Source: a virus. Taken from it: a stretch of DNA of 21,532 bases. Shown one piece after another: positions 12,901 to 20,004 of the stretch. Numbering within the stretch: position 1 is the stretch's first letter; each line of letters starts with the position of its first letter. The stretch lies in the IMG/VR virus record IMGVR_UViG_3300026118_000044, positions 1-21,532 of that record. The stretch is one strand, 5' to 3'. The position numbers and the translations under genes were made by a program. The notes under the pieces were generated by a model. The model worked only from the letters and a program-made list of their open reading frames with translations. It did no database searches and was not told the DNA's origin.

Positions 12901-13469
12901 GTGTTCTTCTGATCGTCGATCGTGGCCGTGATCGACTTCTGCTGATTGACGATGTCGAGCTTGCTGGCGGTGTTGCTGATCGAGTTGTAATGCTGCGTCG
13001 CCTGCGAATCGAACTGCTGCGAGATCGCCTCGCCGACGAGGCCGCCGCCGTGCTCCTTGGCGTACTTCGCCTTCCACGCGTCTGCTGCCGCCTTGAACGC
13101 GGCCGGATCGGTCGGATGCTTCTGATGCAGGTCATTCAGATCGGTCGAGATGACGTTGCTGTGCTGCGCGATCGTACCGACCTCGACGGCGTGCTTGTAG
13201 GCCTGTCCGGCGCGCCCGACGATCACCGAGTTGGCTGGGTCGGCGACCGAGACCGAACCGTCCGGATTGCGCATGACCTTCTGCTGCTGCAGATCGTCGG
13301 CCGCTTGCTCCTTGGCCTGCCGGGTGGCGATCTCCATCTGCGCGTCGGCCACGTCGCTGATCGCCTTCGCCATCAGGTTGGTATTGCCGATGATGTCCTG
13401 CCGCGATACCGAGGAGGTCGGTGCCTCGGATGTGACGATGCGATCGGGTACGGTTGCGAGTTGAACCAT
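9903..13469 (-). CDS. Internal virion protein (gp15-like) with embedded lytic transglycosylase
   Basis: A 1,188-residue, Cys-free, mostly helical ejection protein. Residues 1-385 are helical and polar (ISDVADAQMEIATRQAKEQA). Residues about 388-520 match the lambda R lytic transglycosylase: SGEATSYDMLYGGG with candidate catalytic Glu403, then YGDHPR, SAAGLYQFLGSTWDQQAKKL, LGLKDFSPANQD and WASLPGG. This domain would cut peptidoglycan as DNA enters the cell. Residues about 552-633 form a second small domain (NPDGSRSTLFQATVDHDGK, then IPTVWDGKIL and RYQKMHGFMEQD), a type seen in many phage proteins but of unknown function; its DNA is clearly lower in GC than its flanks. The remainder is helical up to a short beta-rich end. 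T7 gp15 (747 residues) lacks such an enzyme; in T7 it sits in gp16. Start is coupled to the previous stop (TGATG), and its own stop overlaps the next start (ATGA). Confidence 0.8.
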   Translation of the reverse strand: MVQLATVPDRIVTSEAPTSSVSRQDIIGNTNLMAKAISDVADAQMEIATRQAKEQAADDLQQQKVMRNPDGSVSVADPANSVIVGRAGQAYKHAVEVGTIAQHSNVISTDLNDLHQKHPTDPAAFKAAADAWKAKYAKEHGGGLVGEAISQQFDSQATQHYNSISNTASKLDIVNQQKSITATIDDQKNTLQGLARQPGGTYTPEFKAAQEKLDASYEALGTNPLFKMPREQIDLEKKSFRGLLQGEAIVSEIDATFTKKGKAEAQKALSENVLQNTNITEADRNRLYSHGMARLQYLTADSKEKIDAGRKVVTELETNIANGTIKPTDPIIGMEIQQAKQRGDPESANRILAATTVRMNLTGIQTLPQAIQAEMLGLKRTPIANETIPAEGRALLGRIASGEATSYDMLYGGGRFQGYGDHPRVYAPITSGPDVGKKTSAAGLYQFLGSTWDQQAKKLGLKDFSPANQDAAAWDLAQTEYKSKTGRDLLATLKSGDAAAIEDVPRQLSGQWASLPGGRQPAGGAPAFRPSLADADAAMKLTPQERSLYQRHLTNLTGPGGVDNPDGSRSTLFQATVDHDGKTYAIPTVWDGKILSVDQAVERVRAEGWDKFPAYKNPEEAEARYQKMHGFMEQDTASFKASTARPRVMAPAAAPGRPGFTAADLQRNPFLGSAYVRTIAADESLRIQSATQAADGVSKAVDKGLLARPDDVALVNQTALIYPEKFGPVAEKMNGQLLGGALAQMEKPERDRVIAAYRDATNGQDVHHMNVAASALDQYSKSEKNLAEKPYQEAATRGWIAPVAPIDPGRPDSIPAALAERVAASQRIAAMNHTPPPPVITKDEMPQLQGALEGPAGAQVLASIATNLKPEDMQTMLAQKGFTDTLTSMQSSLDPVKMSTANAVAEKVWQHSAALAEQALGKGSLDKLQAWQALKGAFPPEELAKRLNQSDDPATAKARKEARDAAEKETEKLTTGDMAYKMGTGSWLLGGLTGNTPNAPLDVPDTANMPGGSLMGGALVNDYKATYAQLRSMGVPADKASDKAVERLKSTWGPSQAAGNQLMRLPPENYNKPIEGAPNWIGEQLKDFITERLGPPGGVDVPRLGMMGVKTPGWSVSGLVADGRTESEVSNGQPPSYYVAVKRANGDIDVLPNRITFDATKYLAKHEADLRGKLDAMRNQFNNAMPQP

Positions 13470-13921
13470 CAGAAGATTCCCTTGGCAATTCCCGCCGCTG
13501 CCGAAATCCCGCCGGCAAACAGGGCATCACTCGCCGCCGATTTGTAATAGGCCGCGTCGTTCCGCTGCTGGGTTGCCTGCGCCAGGATGCTGTTCACCGT
13601 CGTGGTCTTTTGATCCATGCCGAGCTGTTCCTGATTGTCCCGGAAGGCATTCCCGGTCGGCGAGGTCGGGTCGGTGTTGGCCGCGGCGCGCACCGCGTCG
13701 ATGTTGCCGAGCGTCTGGTTGAGGCTGCGGGTCATCGCGCCGCCGGTCTGCACGGCTTTCAACTCGCCATAGACCGCGGCCTGCTCCAGCTTGGCGGCCT
13801 GGAATTCGTTCGCCGCTGCAACCCCCTGCGACTGCAGGATGGTCGAATAGGCCGACAGCCCGATCGACATCAGCGAATTGCCGCCGGCTGCCGAGCCACC
13901 TCCGCCTCCACTGGCACCCAT
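13469..13921 (-). CDS. Small internal virion (ejection) protein, gp14-like
   Basis: A 150-residue, Cys-free protein rich in Ala, Gly, Gln and Asn. It has a Gly-rich N-terminus (MGASGGGGGSAAGGNS), a helical middle (GVAAANEFQAAKLEQAAVYG) and a hydrophobic Ala/Gly/Ile C-terminus (DALFAGGISAAAGIAKGIF). This is the profile of the smallest T7 ejection protein (gp14, 196 residues), which enters the outer membrane at infection. Position as first of three ejection genes, before two proteins of nearly 1,200 residues, matches the T7 order gp14-gp15-gp16. The ATG at 13921 has CGGAG at about 9 bases. Its TGA overlaps the next ATG by one base. Called mainly from context and composition. Confidence 0.7.
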   Translation of the reverse strand: MGASGGGGGSAAGGNSLMSIGLSAYSTILQSQGVAAANEFQAAKLEQAAVYGELKAVQTGGAMTRSLNQTLGNIDAVRAAANTDPTSPTGNAFRDNQEQLGMDQKTTTVNSILAQATQQRNDAAYYKSAASDALFAGGISAAAGIAKGIF

Positions 13922-13934
13922 TATGTGGCTCCGA

Positions 13935-16232
13935 TCATATTGTCACTTCCGATGCGAACTCCGCGATGAGCAGCGGGCCCGGGGTACGTTTGATGATGGC
14001 GGCGCGCGGATCGTAGGTGCTGCCGACAGGCGCATATGATTCCACGGTCTCGCGCTGGGTCGGCGGCAAGGTCGCGTCCTCGCCCGCGTTATAGGCCGGC
14101 ACGGTGCGCTGGTTCATGACGGTGCCGAGCGGCGGGGACGTCGGAAGTTGCTGCGACGAGAACAACCCCGCCATGTCGAAGCCGGTCGAATTGATGACAT
14201 AGACGTTGAAATAGGAATACTGCCGCTTCTTCATCCGCTGACCGGCATCGGCGCCGGACTGCGCGTCGGGCGCGAACGGCTCGCTGGTCATCGTCCATAT
14301 CTGCCCCGCGGCGAGCGAGGCGCGCGTCAGGTCTTCGCCACCCTGCCCCTGCGGAATGATAAAGCCGTCGGGGTCGATCTGATAGGTGCCCATGTAGCGC
14401 GTGCCCTGATCCATCAGCGCAACCGTCTGGCCCTGGATCCACCACAGCGGGCCCTTGCCGAGCGGCGGCGCAAAGGCTGCCGGCAGCGCGTTCACGAACA
14501 GGTTGGCATCGAGATAAACGCTGTCGTCGAGCACTTCGCAGATGCCGGCGCCAAAATACTGCGTGGTGAACAGCACGTCGGCATTCCACGCCGATATCCA
14601 CTTGACCGTGCCGGCGCCGGACCACGGGCCCCAGCCGATCGTTCCCGCAAGCTGGCCATCCTGCGTCGTGTACTTGCCGCATACGATCGATCCATCGCCG
14701 TTGAGCACGTAGGCATAGCGTTCCGCGAATGTGTCATCCGCGGTCGGCACCGCGATGGCCACGACATTGTGGAACAGGTGGTTGTGAAAGTCGGTCAGGT
14801 TCTTGACGTTGAACGGGCGATAATAGGCACCGGGTGCTACCACCGCCATCACGCTGTTGCCGCCGGCGTTGACGTACAGCACGGTCTCCTGCGCCGCGCG
14901 CGGCTGCACCTGGGCAACACCATCGCTGGACAATATCTTGAATGCGACGCTGCCGGGCTTGAGCGGATTGGTTTCGTTGATCGGAATGTAATAGACCTTC
15001 TTGTCGCAGAACACGATCTCCGAACTTTCCGGACCTGACGTCACATAGTGCACCCGCACCTTGGCGGGCGCGATCTCGAACATGCCGGAGTTCGGATTGA
15101 CGCCGACATAGATATCGGTCGGCGCGTTGATCGATGACCATGAAATGCCGCCAGGCACCGATGGAAAATCACAGAACCCGAGCCGGAATTGATCGACAAA
15201 GCAGGAGGCGGGATAGCCCCGAAAGGCATTCATCACCTCGTCATCCCATATGGCCACCGCCAAGGGCGCCCCGACGGCGGCGGCGCCGGAGATCGCACTG
15301 CTGCCGCTTGGTCCGGCCACGACCTCGAGCTGCTGAAACGCCGTCGTGATCGTTTGATATCCGACCCTGTCGAATGTCGTCGTGGAGGTCGTGGACGTCG
15401 AAAGCAGTTGAACATTCATCGTAAAGGTTGCCGGGATATAGCCAACCACTATTCCCTTGGAGCCGGAGGTGGCGCCGACGACCTGGTCACCGATGCTGAA
15501 AGTCAGTCTGGGATCCGTCGCAAACGCGATCGACTGGCTCCCGGGAAGCGCTTCCTGCACCGTGCCGGTGACGCTCAAGGCGCTGGTGTAGCCCGTGATC
15601 AGGATTTGCCGATTGACGTAGCGCAGGATGGTGCCAACCCATGCCGGCGTGAACAGCGGATCGGACGCTGTCACGGTAATGACTCCGGTCGCCGCCGATG
15701 GCAATAGCGTGATGCCCTGCGGGGAGATGCGATAGAACGGCGTCCGCTTCTGACTGCCAATGACAAGCTCGGTATAGTCCGCGATGCTCCACGTCGAGGC
15801 GCCGTTCCACGACACCACTTGCGGACGCATGGTGTGGCCGAACGTGATATAGATCGACAGCCCGATCACCGCATACACGATCTGATTGACGTTGAGCGCC
15901 GTCCACGGCAGCGCCACGCCCGAGCCCTGGTTGTTGAAGCTCGCGACCTGCACCCCGGACGAATTGAAAACCTGCAGACGTCCCGCGCCGAACACCAGCT
16001 TGAAATCGTTGCCGGGTGACATCGTGAGTTCTTCGGTGCGCGTCGCGGTCAGCACCGGAAACAGGGCCGAGCGGCCCGGACGGTTCTGCAGGCCGCCGGC
16101 GTTGAGAATGCGGGAATTCGCCATCTGGCGCAGCCCGGCCTTGCGCGCCGGGTGATCGTCACGCCGCTTGAGTGCGACGTCGACCTCGCCATAGGAAAAA
16201 TCGAACTGTGAGCCCTGGATCTGTTTCGGCAT
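13935..16232 (-). CDS. Tail tube protein B-like nozzle protein (T7 gp12-like)
   Basis: A 765-residue beta-rich protein that forms the tail nozzle below the adaptor in short-tailed phages. The N-terminus carries the family pattern: FDFSYGEVDVALKRRDD, then a helix ending with NAGGLQNRPGRSALFPVL, in place of the commoner F-S-x-GE and G-x-x-RRPGT-x-F. The middle is a long series of beta strands with many aromatic residues (a propeller-like body), and the C-terminal part ends with a strand-rich domain (PGPLLIAEFASEVTI). T7 gp12 has about 794 residues, so length fits. Its ATG overlaps the end region of the adaptor gene with GGGA about 8 bases upstream, and its stop is 13 bases before the next gene. 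Five Cys are scattered, with no signal peptide. Confidence 0.82.
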   Translation of the reverse strand: MPKQIQGSQFDFSYGEVDVALKRRDDHPARKAGLRQMANSRILNAGGLQNRPGRSALFPVLTATRTEELTMSPGNDFKLVFGAGRLQVFNSSGVQVASFNNQGSGVALPWTALNVNQIVYAVIGLSIYITFGHTMRPQVVSWNGASTWSIADYTELVIGSQKRTPFYRISPQGITLLPSAATGVITVTASDPLFTPAWVGTILRYVNRQILITGYTSALSVTGTVQEALPGSQSIAFATDPRLTFSIGDQVVGATSGSKGIVVGYIPATFTMNVQLLSTSTTSTTTFDRVGYQTITTAFQQLEVVAGPSGSSAISGAAAVGAPLAVAIWDDEVMNAFRGYPASCFVDQFRLGFCDFPSVPGGISWSSINAPTDIYVGVNPNSGMFEIAPAKVRVHYVTSGPESSEIVFCDKKVYYIPINETNPLKPGSVAFKILSSDGVAQVQPRAAQETVLYVNAGGNSVMAVVAPGAYYRPFNVKNLTDFHNHLFHNVVAIAVPTADDTFAERYAYVLNGDGSIVCGKYTTQDGQLAGTIGWGPWSGAGTVKWISAWNADVLFTTQYFGAGICEVLDDSVYLDANLFVNALPAAFAPPLGKGPLWWIQGQTVALMDQGTRYMGTYQIDPDGFIIPQGQGGEDLTRASLAAGQIWTMTSEPFAPDAQSGADAGQRMKKRQYSYFNVYVINSTGFDMAGLFSSQQLPTSPPLGTVMNQRTVPAYNAGEDATLPPTQRETVESYAPVGSTYDPRAAIIKRTPGPLLIAEFASEVTI

Positions 16233-16235
16233 GGC

Positions 16236-16922
16236 TCACGTCCCGGGCCAGCCGGGCCTCCCCAAGCCGGGAGTGGTCGGCGAGCCGGGCCGGCGGCTGC
16301 GGCGCGAGAGCGTCATCCGCGACACGAATATCGCACGCTTCGGCATCTGCATGTCGTGGCGGGCCTTGGCGTCCTTGAGCATCTGCATCGCGGTGGCGAA
16401 CAGTCGGCCGGATTCGGCGACGTCCTTGTGGATGCCGCGATAGATGCCCGACATCACGAACATCTGCAGCACGATCACCGCGGTCGGCGTCGCAAAGGTC
16501 GGGTCGGAATTGGTCGAGAAGATGCCCTTGATCACGACCGGCAATGCCGGGCCAGGCACCGGCGCCGGCGGCGGGCCGCCGCGCGAGTTGACGATGAGCT
16601 GATCGTGCAGAAGATCCCAGACGCAATCCCGGTCGTTGACGCGGACCATGATCAGATGAATGAGATCGTCCGGCAGATTATAGGCGGTGTCGAAGCGGAG
16701 GTCGGCCGGCGCGGTCGGATCGGGATTCAGCGTGCGCCATTCGGTCAGCCAGCTCCACGAATGGCTTTCGCAGACATAGGCGAGGCCGCGCTCATAGGCG
16801 GGCGAAGAGACGTTCCACTCGACCGAGCCGTCGTCCGCAACCGCCACCTGGTTGTCGCCGGTCTGCGACAAGGCGCTGTTGATGATTTCGGTCTTCGACA
16901 AGGGCCATTGAAAAGCTGCCAT
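16236..16922 (-). CDS. Tail tube protein A-like adaptor (T7 gp11-like)
   Basis: A 228-residue protein of the tail tubular protein A / head-tail adaptor type, which forms the ring connecting the portal to the tail nozzle. Typical signs are SKTEIINSALSQTGDNQV near the N-terminus, YERGLAYVCESHSWSWLTEWRTL around residues 44-66, and the YNLPDDLIHLIMVRV strand. Length is close to T7 gp11 (about 196). The C-terminal 27 residues are Arg/Pro/Gly-rich (RRSRRPGSPTTPGLGRPGWP) and look like an added disordered tail. No good ribosome binding site precedes the ATG at 16922. It is the first gene after the terminator and lies 3 bases upstream of the nozzle gene. Confidence 0.8.
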   Translation of the reverse strand: MAAFQWPLSKTEIINSALSQTGDNQVAVADDGSVEWNVSSPAYERGLAYVCESHSWSWLTEWRTLNPDPTAPADLRFDTAYNLPDDLIHLIMVRVNDRDCVWDLLHDQLIVNSRGGPPPAPVPGPALPVVIKGIFSTNSDPTFATPTAVIVLQMFVMSGIYRGIHKDVAESGRLFATAMQMLKDAKARHDMQMPKRAIFVSRMTLSRRSRRPGSPTTPGLGRPGWPGT

Positions 16923-16952
16923 GCGCGACCGTCTGCCGGGCGGACCTCAATC

Positions 16953-16962
16953 GCAACGTACC
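16953..16962 (-). promoter_or_regulatory. Repeated intergenic element GGTACGTTGC, copy 1 (tail module)
   Basis: The 10-mer GGTACGTTGC on the minus strand lies 4 bases after the T-run of the terminator and 30 bases before the ATG of the tail tube A gene. The same 10-mer, in the same orientation, occurs in the gaps before the tailspike gene and the holin-like gene. Location after a terminator and before a new gene block suggests a promoter or activator site. No classical -35/-10 pair is obvious. The role is inferred from position and repetition only. Confidence 0.4.
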
Positions 16963-16966
16963 CAAG

Positions 16967-16994
16967 AAAAACCCTCCCGCTTGTGACGGGAGGG
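16967..16994 (-). terminator. Rho-independent terminator between head and tail modules
   Basis: On the minus strand CCCTCCCG and CGGGAGGG form a perfect 8-bp GC-rich stem with a 7-base loop (TCACAAG), followed at once by TTTTTCTT. This is a textbook intrinsic terminator 24 bases downstream of the 204-residue gene, in the largest gap of the head/tail region. It should end or attenuate transcription of the head genes, so the tail genes need read-through or their own promoter. Confidence 0.88.
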
Positions 16995-17018
16995 GTGCAG
17001 GTTGCGGCCTCGTGGATC

Positions 17019-17633
17019 TCAGAATGTCGTCTTGGCTTCGGAGTTGGCCAGCCTGTCGGCCTCGGCTTTCTCGCGTACCATCTTTTCGTCGGCCGCCTTC
17101 TTCTCGGCGGCGGCCTTCTTGGCAGCAGCATCCTTGTCGGCCGCTTCCTGGATTGCCGCCCGCTTCTTCAGTTGCTGCGGCGAGAGAGCGCCGCGGCCGG
17201 CGGGCATCACCGGGTTGGGCGTGGGCGGCGGTGACTTGAGCAGAAGTTCATCGGCGGCGACCTGGTCGGCCTCGATCCGCTCCTTCTCCTTGCGGGCGTA
17301 ATACTCCTTGAGCCGCTCGGCCGCTTCGGCGACCGCCTTGTTGTGCTCGTCGAGCGCGGCCTGGTCCGCAGGCGTCAACGGCGCGGGCGGGGGCGGCGGG
17401 GGGGCCGGCTCCGGAACGCCGCGGGCCTTGGCGTCTGCCACCTCGGCTTGATAGCGCTCGTCACGCTGCTTGCGCGCCGCGTCGGCATCTTCCTGGCTCC
17501 ACGGCGTCATGCTCCATTCACCGGGGTGCGCGGAACATGCCTGCATGGCATCGACGGCGTAGTTAAAAAACACCGCGCCATCGTCGATATGGTACGCGGT
17601 CGCCGACTGGTTGGCGTCGATCTTCAAGGACAT
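17019..17633 (-). CDS. Unknown head-module protein, Pro- and Lys/Ala-rich
   Basis: A 204-residue protein of unknown function, last gene of the head module. Residues 14-47 look like a small folded domain (DDGAVFFNYAVDAMQACSAH, then PGEWSMTPW). The rest is low complexity: an Arg/Asp/Glu-rich helix, a polyproline stretch (PEPAPPPPPPAPL), another charged helix predicted to be coiled coil, a second Pro-rich hinge, and a Lys/Ala-rich C-terminal helix of about 60 residues. The ATG at 17633 has GAGGG at 6 bases spacing and lies 13 bases after the cement gene stop. An intrinsic terminator follows 24 bases after its stop, so it closes the head transcription unit. It could be a head-associated or assembly factor, but nothing in the sequence decides this. 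Confidence 0.7.
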   Translation of the reverse strand: MSLKIDANQSATAYHIDDGAVFFNYAVDAMQACSAHPGEWSMTPWSQEDADAARKQRDERYQAEVADAKARGVPEPAPPPPPPAPLTPADQAALDEHNKAVAEAAERLKEYYARKEKERIEADQVAADELLLKSPPPTPNPVMPAGRGALSPQQLKKRAAIQEAADKDAAAKKAAAEKKAADEKMVREKAEADRLANSEAKTTF

Positions 17634-17646
17634 GGCAAACCCTCAG

Positions 17647-18174
17647 TTAGACTTTGACCTCGGCGCGGCTGATCCACGACGTCATGGTGATGATCGGGGT
17701 GGTGCCGGATGCGACGAGATAGCACCGCAGGTAGCGGTAATAGATCCGCTGCATCAGATTGGTGGCCAACATCTGCACGATGCAGCCGCCGAGGCCAGCC
17801 GGCGGGATGGCCGGGTTGACGCCGAGGATGGTGGCGACCTGACGGTTGGCGACGACGCCGGCGAAATCGTGGAACGCCAGCAGCTCGACGTTGCCGTTGC
17901 CGAACGCGACGTCATTGGAGCCGAACAGATGCAGCTTGTAGACTTCATCCGTGGTCGTCTCGTCGAGCGTGGTGATGTCCATGCTCCAGACGAAATCAGT
18001 GCGGCCTGCGGCGGACACCGGAGAGGAGCCGCCGAGATCGATCTGGCCCGAGTTGAGGTTGTTGAAATACCCCGTCGCGTTCAGCGTCTGGGCCGAGCAG
18101 AACGCGAGCTGCGCGTCAAACGGGCACGGAAACGTCGTGACCTGGGACGGGATGAGGTTTGCGGTCAAGGCCAT
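17647..18174 (-). CDS. Capsid cement/decoration protein, Bbp16-like
   Basis: A 175-residue beta-rich protein right after the coat gene. The C-terminal half has the layout of the Bbp16 cement family of Bordetella phage BPP-1: a Phe-x-x-Gly strand region (AFGNGNVELLAF), a Pro-rich turn (VNPAIPPAGLGG), then RYLRCYLVASGTTP and a final strand. Such proteins bind the outside of the shell and stabilise it against DNA pressure. The N-terminus has two Cys (FPCPFDAQLAFC) and there are four Cys in all. The ATG at 18174 is preceded by AGGAGA with 8 bases spacing. Position between coat and tail adaptor genes fits a head-completion or decoration role; a minor head protein is the alternative. No membrane segment or signal peptide is seen. 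Confidence 0.6.
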   Translation of the reverse strand: MALTANLIPSQVTTFPCPFDAQLAFCSAQTLNATGYFNNLNSGQIDLGGSSPVSAAGRTDFVWSMDITTLDETTTDEVYKLHLFGSNDVAFGNGNVELLAFHDFAGVVANRQVATILGVNPAIPPAGLGGCIVQMLATNLMQRIYYRYLRCYLVASGTTPIITMTSWISRAEVKV

Positions 18175-18207
18175 AATGAAGTCTCCTGCGTGTCTAAGCT
18201 CGCGCGG

Positions 18208-19182
18208 TTAGGCCACGATCGTGGCGTTGGTGATGGAGCTGAGGCGCGCGATGGCCTTGGGATGCTCGCGGGCGAAACCGTAGTCCCACTTGATGTGCGT
18301 GGAATCGAACGGCTGGCCGACGGTCGGGCCTTCCGGCATGACCTGCAGCGGCGTCTGTTCGATGGCGTAGAAGCCGCCCTCGCGGAACGACACGCAGTAG
18401 ATCGATGCCGTCACCGCGCCGCCGCCGCCGGAGGCGACTTCGTTGAACGGCAGCAAATCCGGCGAGTCGTCCGGCTCATATCCGAACAGGATCGGCAGCC
18501 CCTTGTACTTGATGATGCGGCGGCCAACGTCGTCCTCGGCATAGGCCACGGTCTGGTTGACCAGCGAATTGTTGCGCGCCACGATATCCCACTGCGGCAT
18601 CATCCCGCGCGGCATGATCCAGTGCGTCGGCCGGTTGACCAGCCAGTAGAGCTTGTCGAGGTTGCCGAGCGACAGCGCGGCGCCGCCGGCTGCGGCCGAG
18701 TTGGCGATGAAGTTGCCGGTGATCGCGGTGGCGTCGTTGCAGCGAACCTGCATGCCATTGGGCGTGCGGACGTTCGCGCTGTTGTCCGACTTGATGACGT
18801 TCTGCGAGAAGAACTGCGCCAGCGCGGTGGACTTCAGTTTCTCCTGCTTGTACTTGCCGTCGGGGCCGAGGCGATCGATCATCGCGCGGTCTGCGAAGAT
18901 GTAGTCGTCGATGAAGAAGGTGTCTTCCTCGCGCAGGTTGAAGGTGCCGAGGCTCTGGCCGCCGGCTTCGTTGAAGCCGCGGAAGCCGGGGGTCGGCAGC
19001 GAGGCGATGTCCATATAGGCCCGCTTGCCGCGCTGCGCCGCCATGATCGGGATCGCCCGCATCACGTCGGATTCGGCGACCATGTTCTCGACGAAGGTCC
19101 GGGTCGGATCGGTCACATCGATCGACTTCGCGTATTCGACGAAGTTGGTCGGGGTGGTGATCGTGGTGGTGAGCGAAACCAT
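18208..19182 (-). CDS. Major capsid protein
   Basis: A 324-residue coat protein, the main building block of the icosahedral head. It begins with a Thr-rich stretch (TTTITTPTNF). It then has FVENMVAESDVMRAIP, a helix like those at the start of HK97-type coat proteins, and later LREEDTFFIDDYIFADRAMIDR. The end (DYGFAREHPKAIARLSSITN) resembles the C-termini of podovirus coat proteins of the GP7-like group. Length fits a coat without a large maturation domain. The ATG at 19182 has a strong ribosome binding site (GGAGGA, 8 bases spacing), as expected for the most abundant virion protein. Scaffold upstream and a cement-like protein downstream support the call. The HK97 fold is an inference. Confidence 0.88.
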   Translation of the reverse strand: MVSLTTTITTPTNFVEYAKSIDVTDPTRTFVENMVAESDVMRAIPIMAAQRGKRAYMDIASLPTPGFRGFNEAGGQSLGTFNLREEDTFFIDDYIFADRAMIDRLGPDGKYKQEKLKSTALAQFFSQNVIKSDNSANVRTPNGMQVRCNDATAITGNFIANSAAAGGAALSLGNLDKLYWLVNRPTHWIMPRGMMPQWDIVARNNSLVNQTVAYAEDDVGRRIIKYKGLPILFGYEPDDSPDLLPFNEVASGGGGAVTASIYCVSFREGGFYAIEQTPLQVMPEGPTVGQPFDSTHIKWDYGFAREHPKAIARLSSITNATIVA

Positions 19183-19197
19183 TTAGCAGTCCTCCGT

Positions 19198-20004
19198 CTA
19201 AGCTCGGCGCCGAGCGGCGAGTTGATCCTGGGCTTCTCGCCTCTGTGCGAAAGTCATCCCGTCGTAATTCGGAATCTGGTTGGCGTCGGGCGGCACGCGA
19301 TGCGACTGCGTGAAACTGGCGCCGCCCTGCGTCGAGAGCCTGGTGATATGGGCTTCCATCGCCTCGACCTGCGCGGCGGTGACCAGCGTCGACTTCAGCG
19401 CGCCGAGCCCGGAAGCATCCATGAAACGCGTAACAGCATCGACGCGCGCCGGTCCCGACGGGCCGAGCTTGGCGACTTCCGCAGAAGCCGCGGCCTTGAT
19501 CCGGGCCTCGGTGCCGACCTCGTTGCCGGCATAGACGCCGATCAATTCGTTGACGGCTTCCTGGGTCATGCCGTGCTTGTGCGCGACCGCCTTGAGCTGG
19601 CCGAGCGCGGGATTTGAGGTATCGAGCTTGAACTCGACGCCGGCGGGTGGCGTGAAGTCGGCCGGCAGTTCGACCTTGTAGGCGTCGGGGGTTTGCGGCA
19701 ATGAGCCCTTGCGGACGTCCTCGGCGGCAATCCGCGTTGCCATCTCGTTGAATTTCTTGCCGAGATCGGGCTTGATCTCGCCCTTCTCGCCATCCCAGAA
19801 TTCGTCTGACGGTAGCCAGTCGGGACGCGTCGCCGCGCTAGGTGTCGTCGCTGCCGGGGGCGTCGTAGCCGGGGACGCGGGTGTGCTCGGTGATGCGGCG
19901 ACCGGCGCCTCTGGGGCCGCCGACGGCGACGGGCTTGGGGACGGCGAAGACAATGGGCTGCTCGGTGTCGCCGCCGGGGCTGCTGCTTGAGGTTCGTCCG
20001 CCAC
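19198..20004 (-). CDS. Capsid scaffolding protein
   Basis: A 268-residue acidic protein directly before the major capsid gene, the standard place for the scaffold that directs procapsid assembly and then leaves the head. Residues 1-60 are almost only Ala, Pro, Ser and Thr. PDWLPSDEFWDGEKGEIKPD (about 61-80) and a helical region follow, and the C-terminus YDGMTFAQRREAQDQLAARR is a basic helix of the kind that binds the coat protein. No cysteine is present. The start is GTG at 20004 with a weak upstream AGGGA. A stop in this frame about 30 bases further upstream rules out a longer start, and the next ATG (19742) would lose the conserved PDWLP region. A frameshift from the preceding gene is an alternative way to reach this frame. 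The stop lies 15 bases before the capsid start. Confidence 0.75.
   Translation of the reverse strand: MADEPQAAAPAATPSSPLSSPSPSPSPSAAPEAPVAASPSTPASPATTPPAATTPSAATRPDWLPSDEFWDGEKGEIKPDLGKKFNEMATRIAAEDVRKGSLPQTPDAYKVELPADFTPPAGVEFKLDTSNPALGQLKAVAHKHGMTQEAVNELIGVYAGNEVGTEARIKAAASAEVAKLGPSGPARVDAVTRFMDASGLGALKSTLVTAAQVEAMEAHITRLSTQGGASFTQSHRVPPDANQIPNYDGMTFAQRREAQDQLAARRRA

Noticed and set aside
12204-13547. 447-residue plus-strand frame
   Set aside because: Antisense shadow of the gp15-like gene with the same biased composition and no ribosome binding site or motif.
17611-19617. 668-residue plus-strand frame
   Set aside because: Runs antisense across several well-supported head genes (cement, capsid, scaffold); biased Arg/Asp/Gly/Val composition and no family signs.
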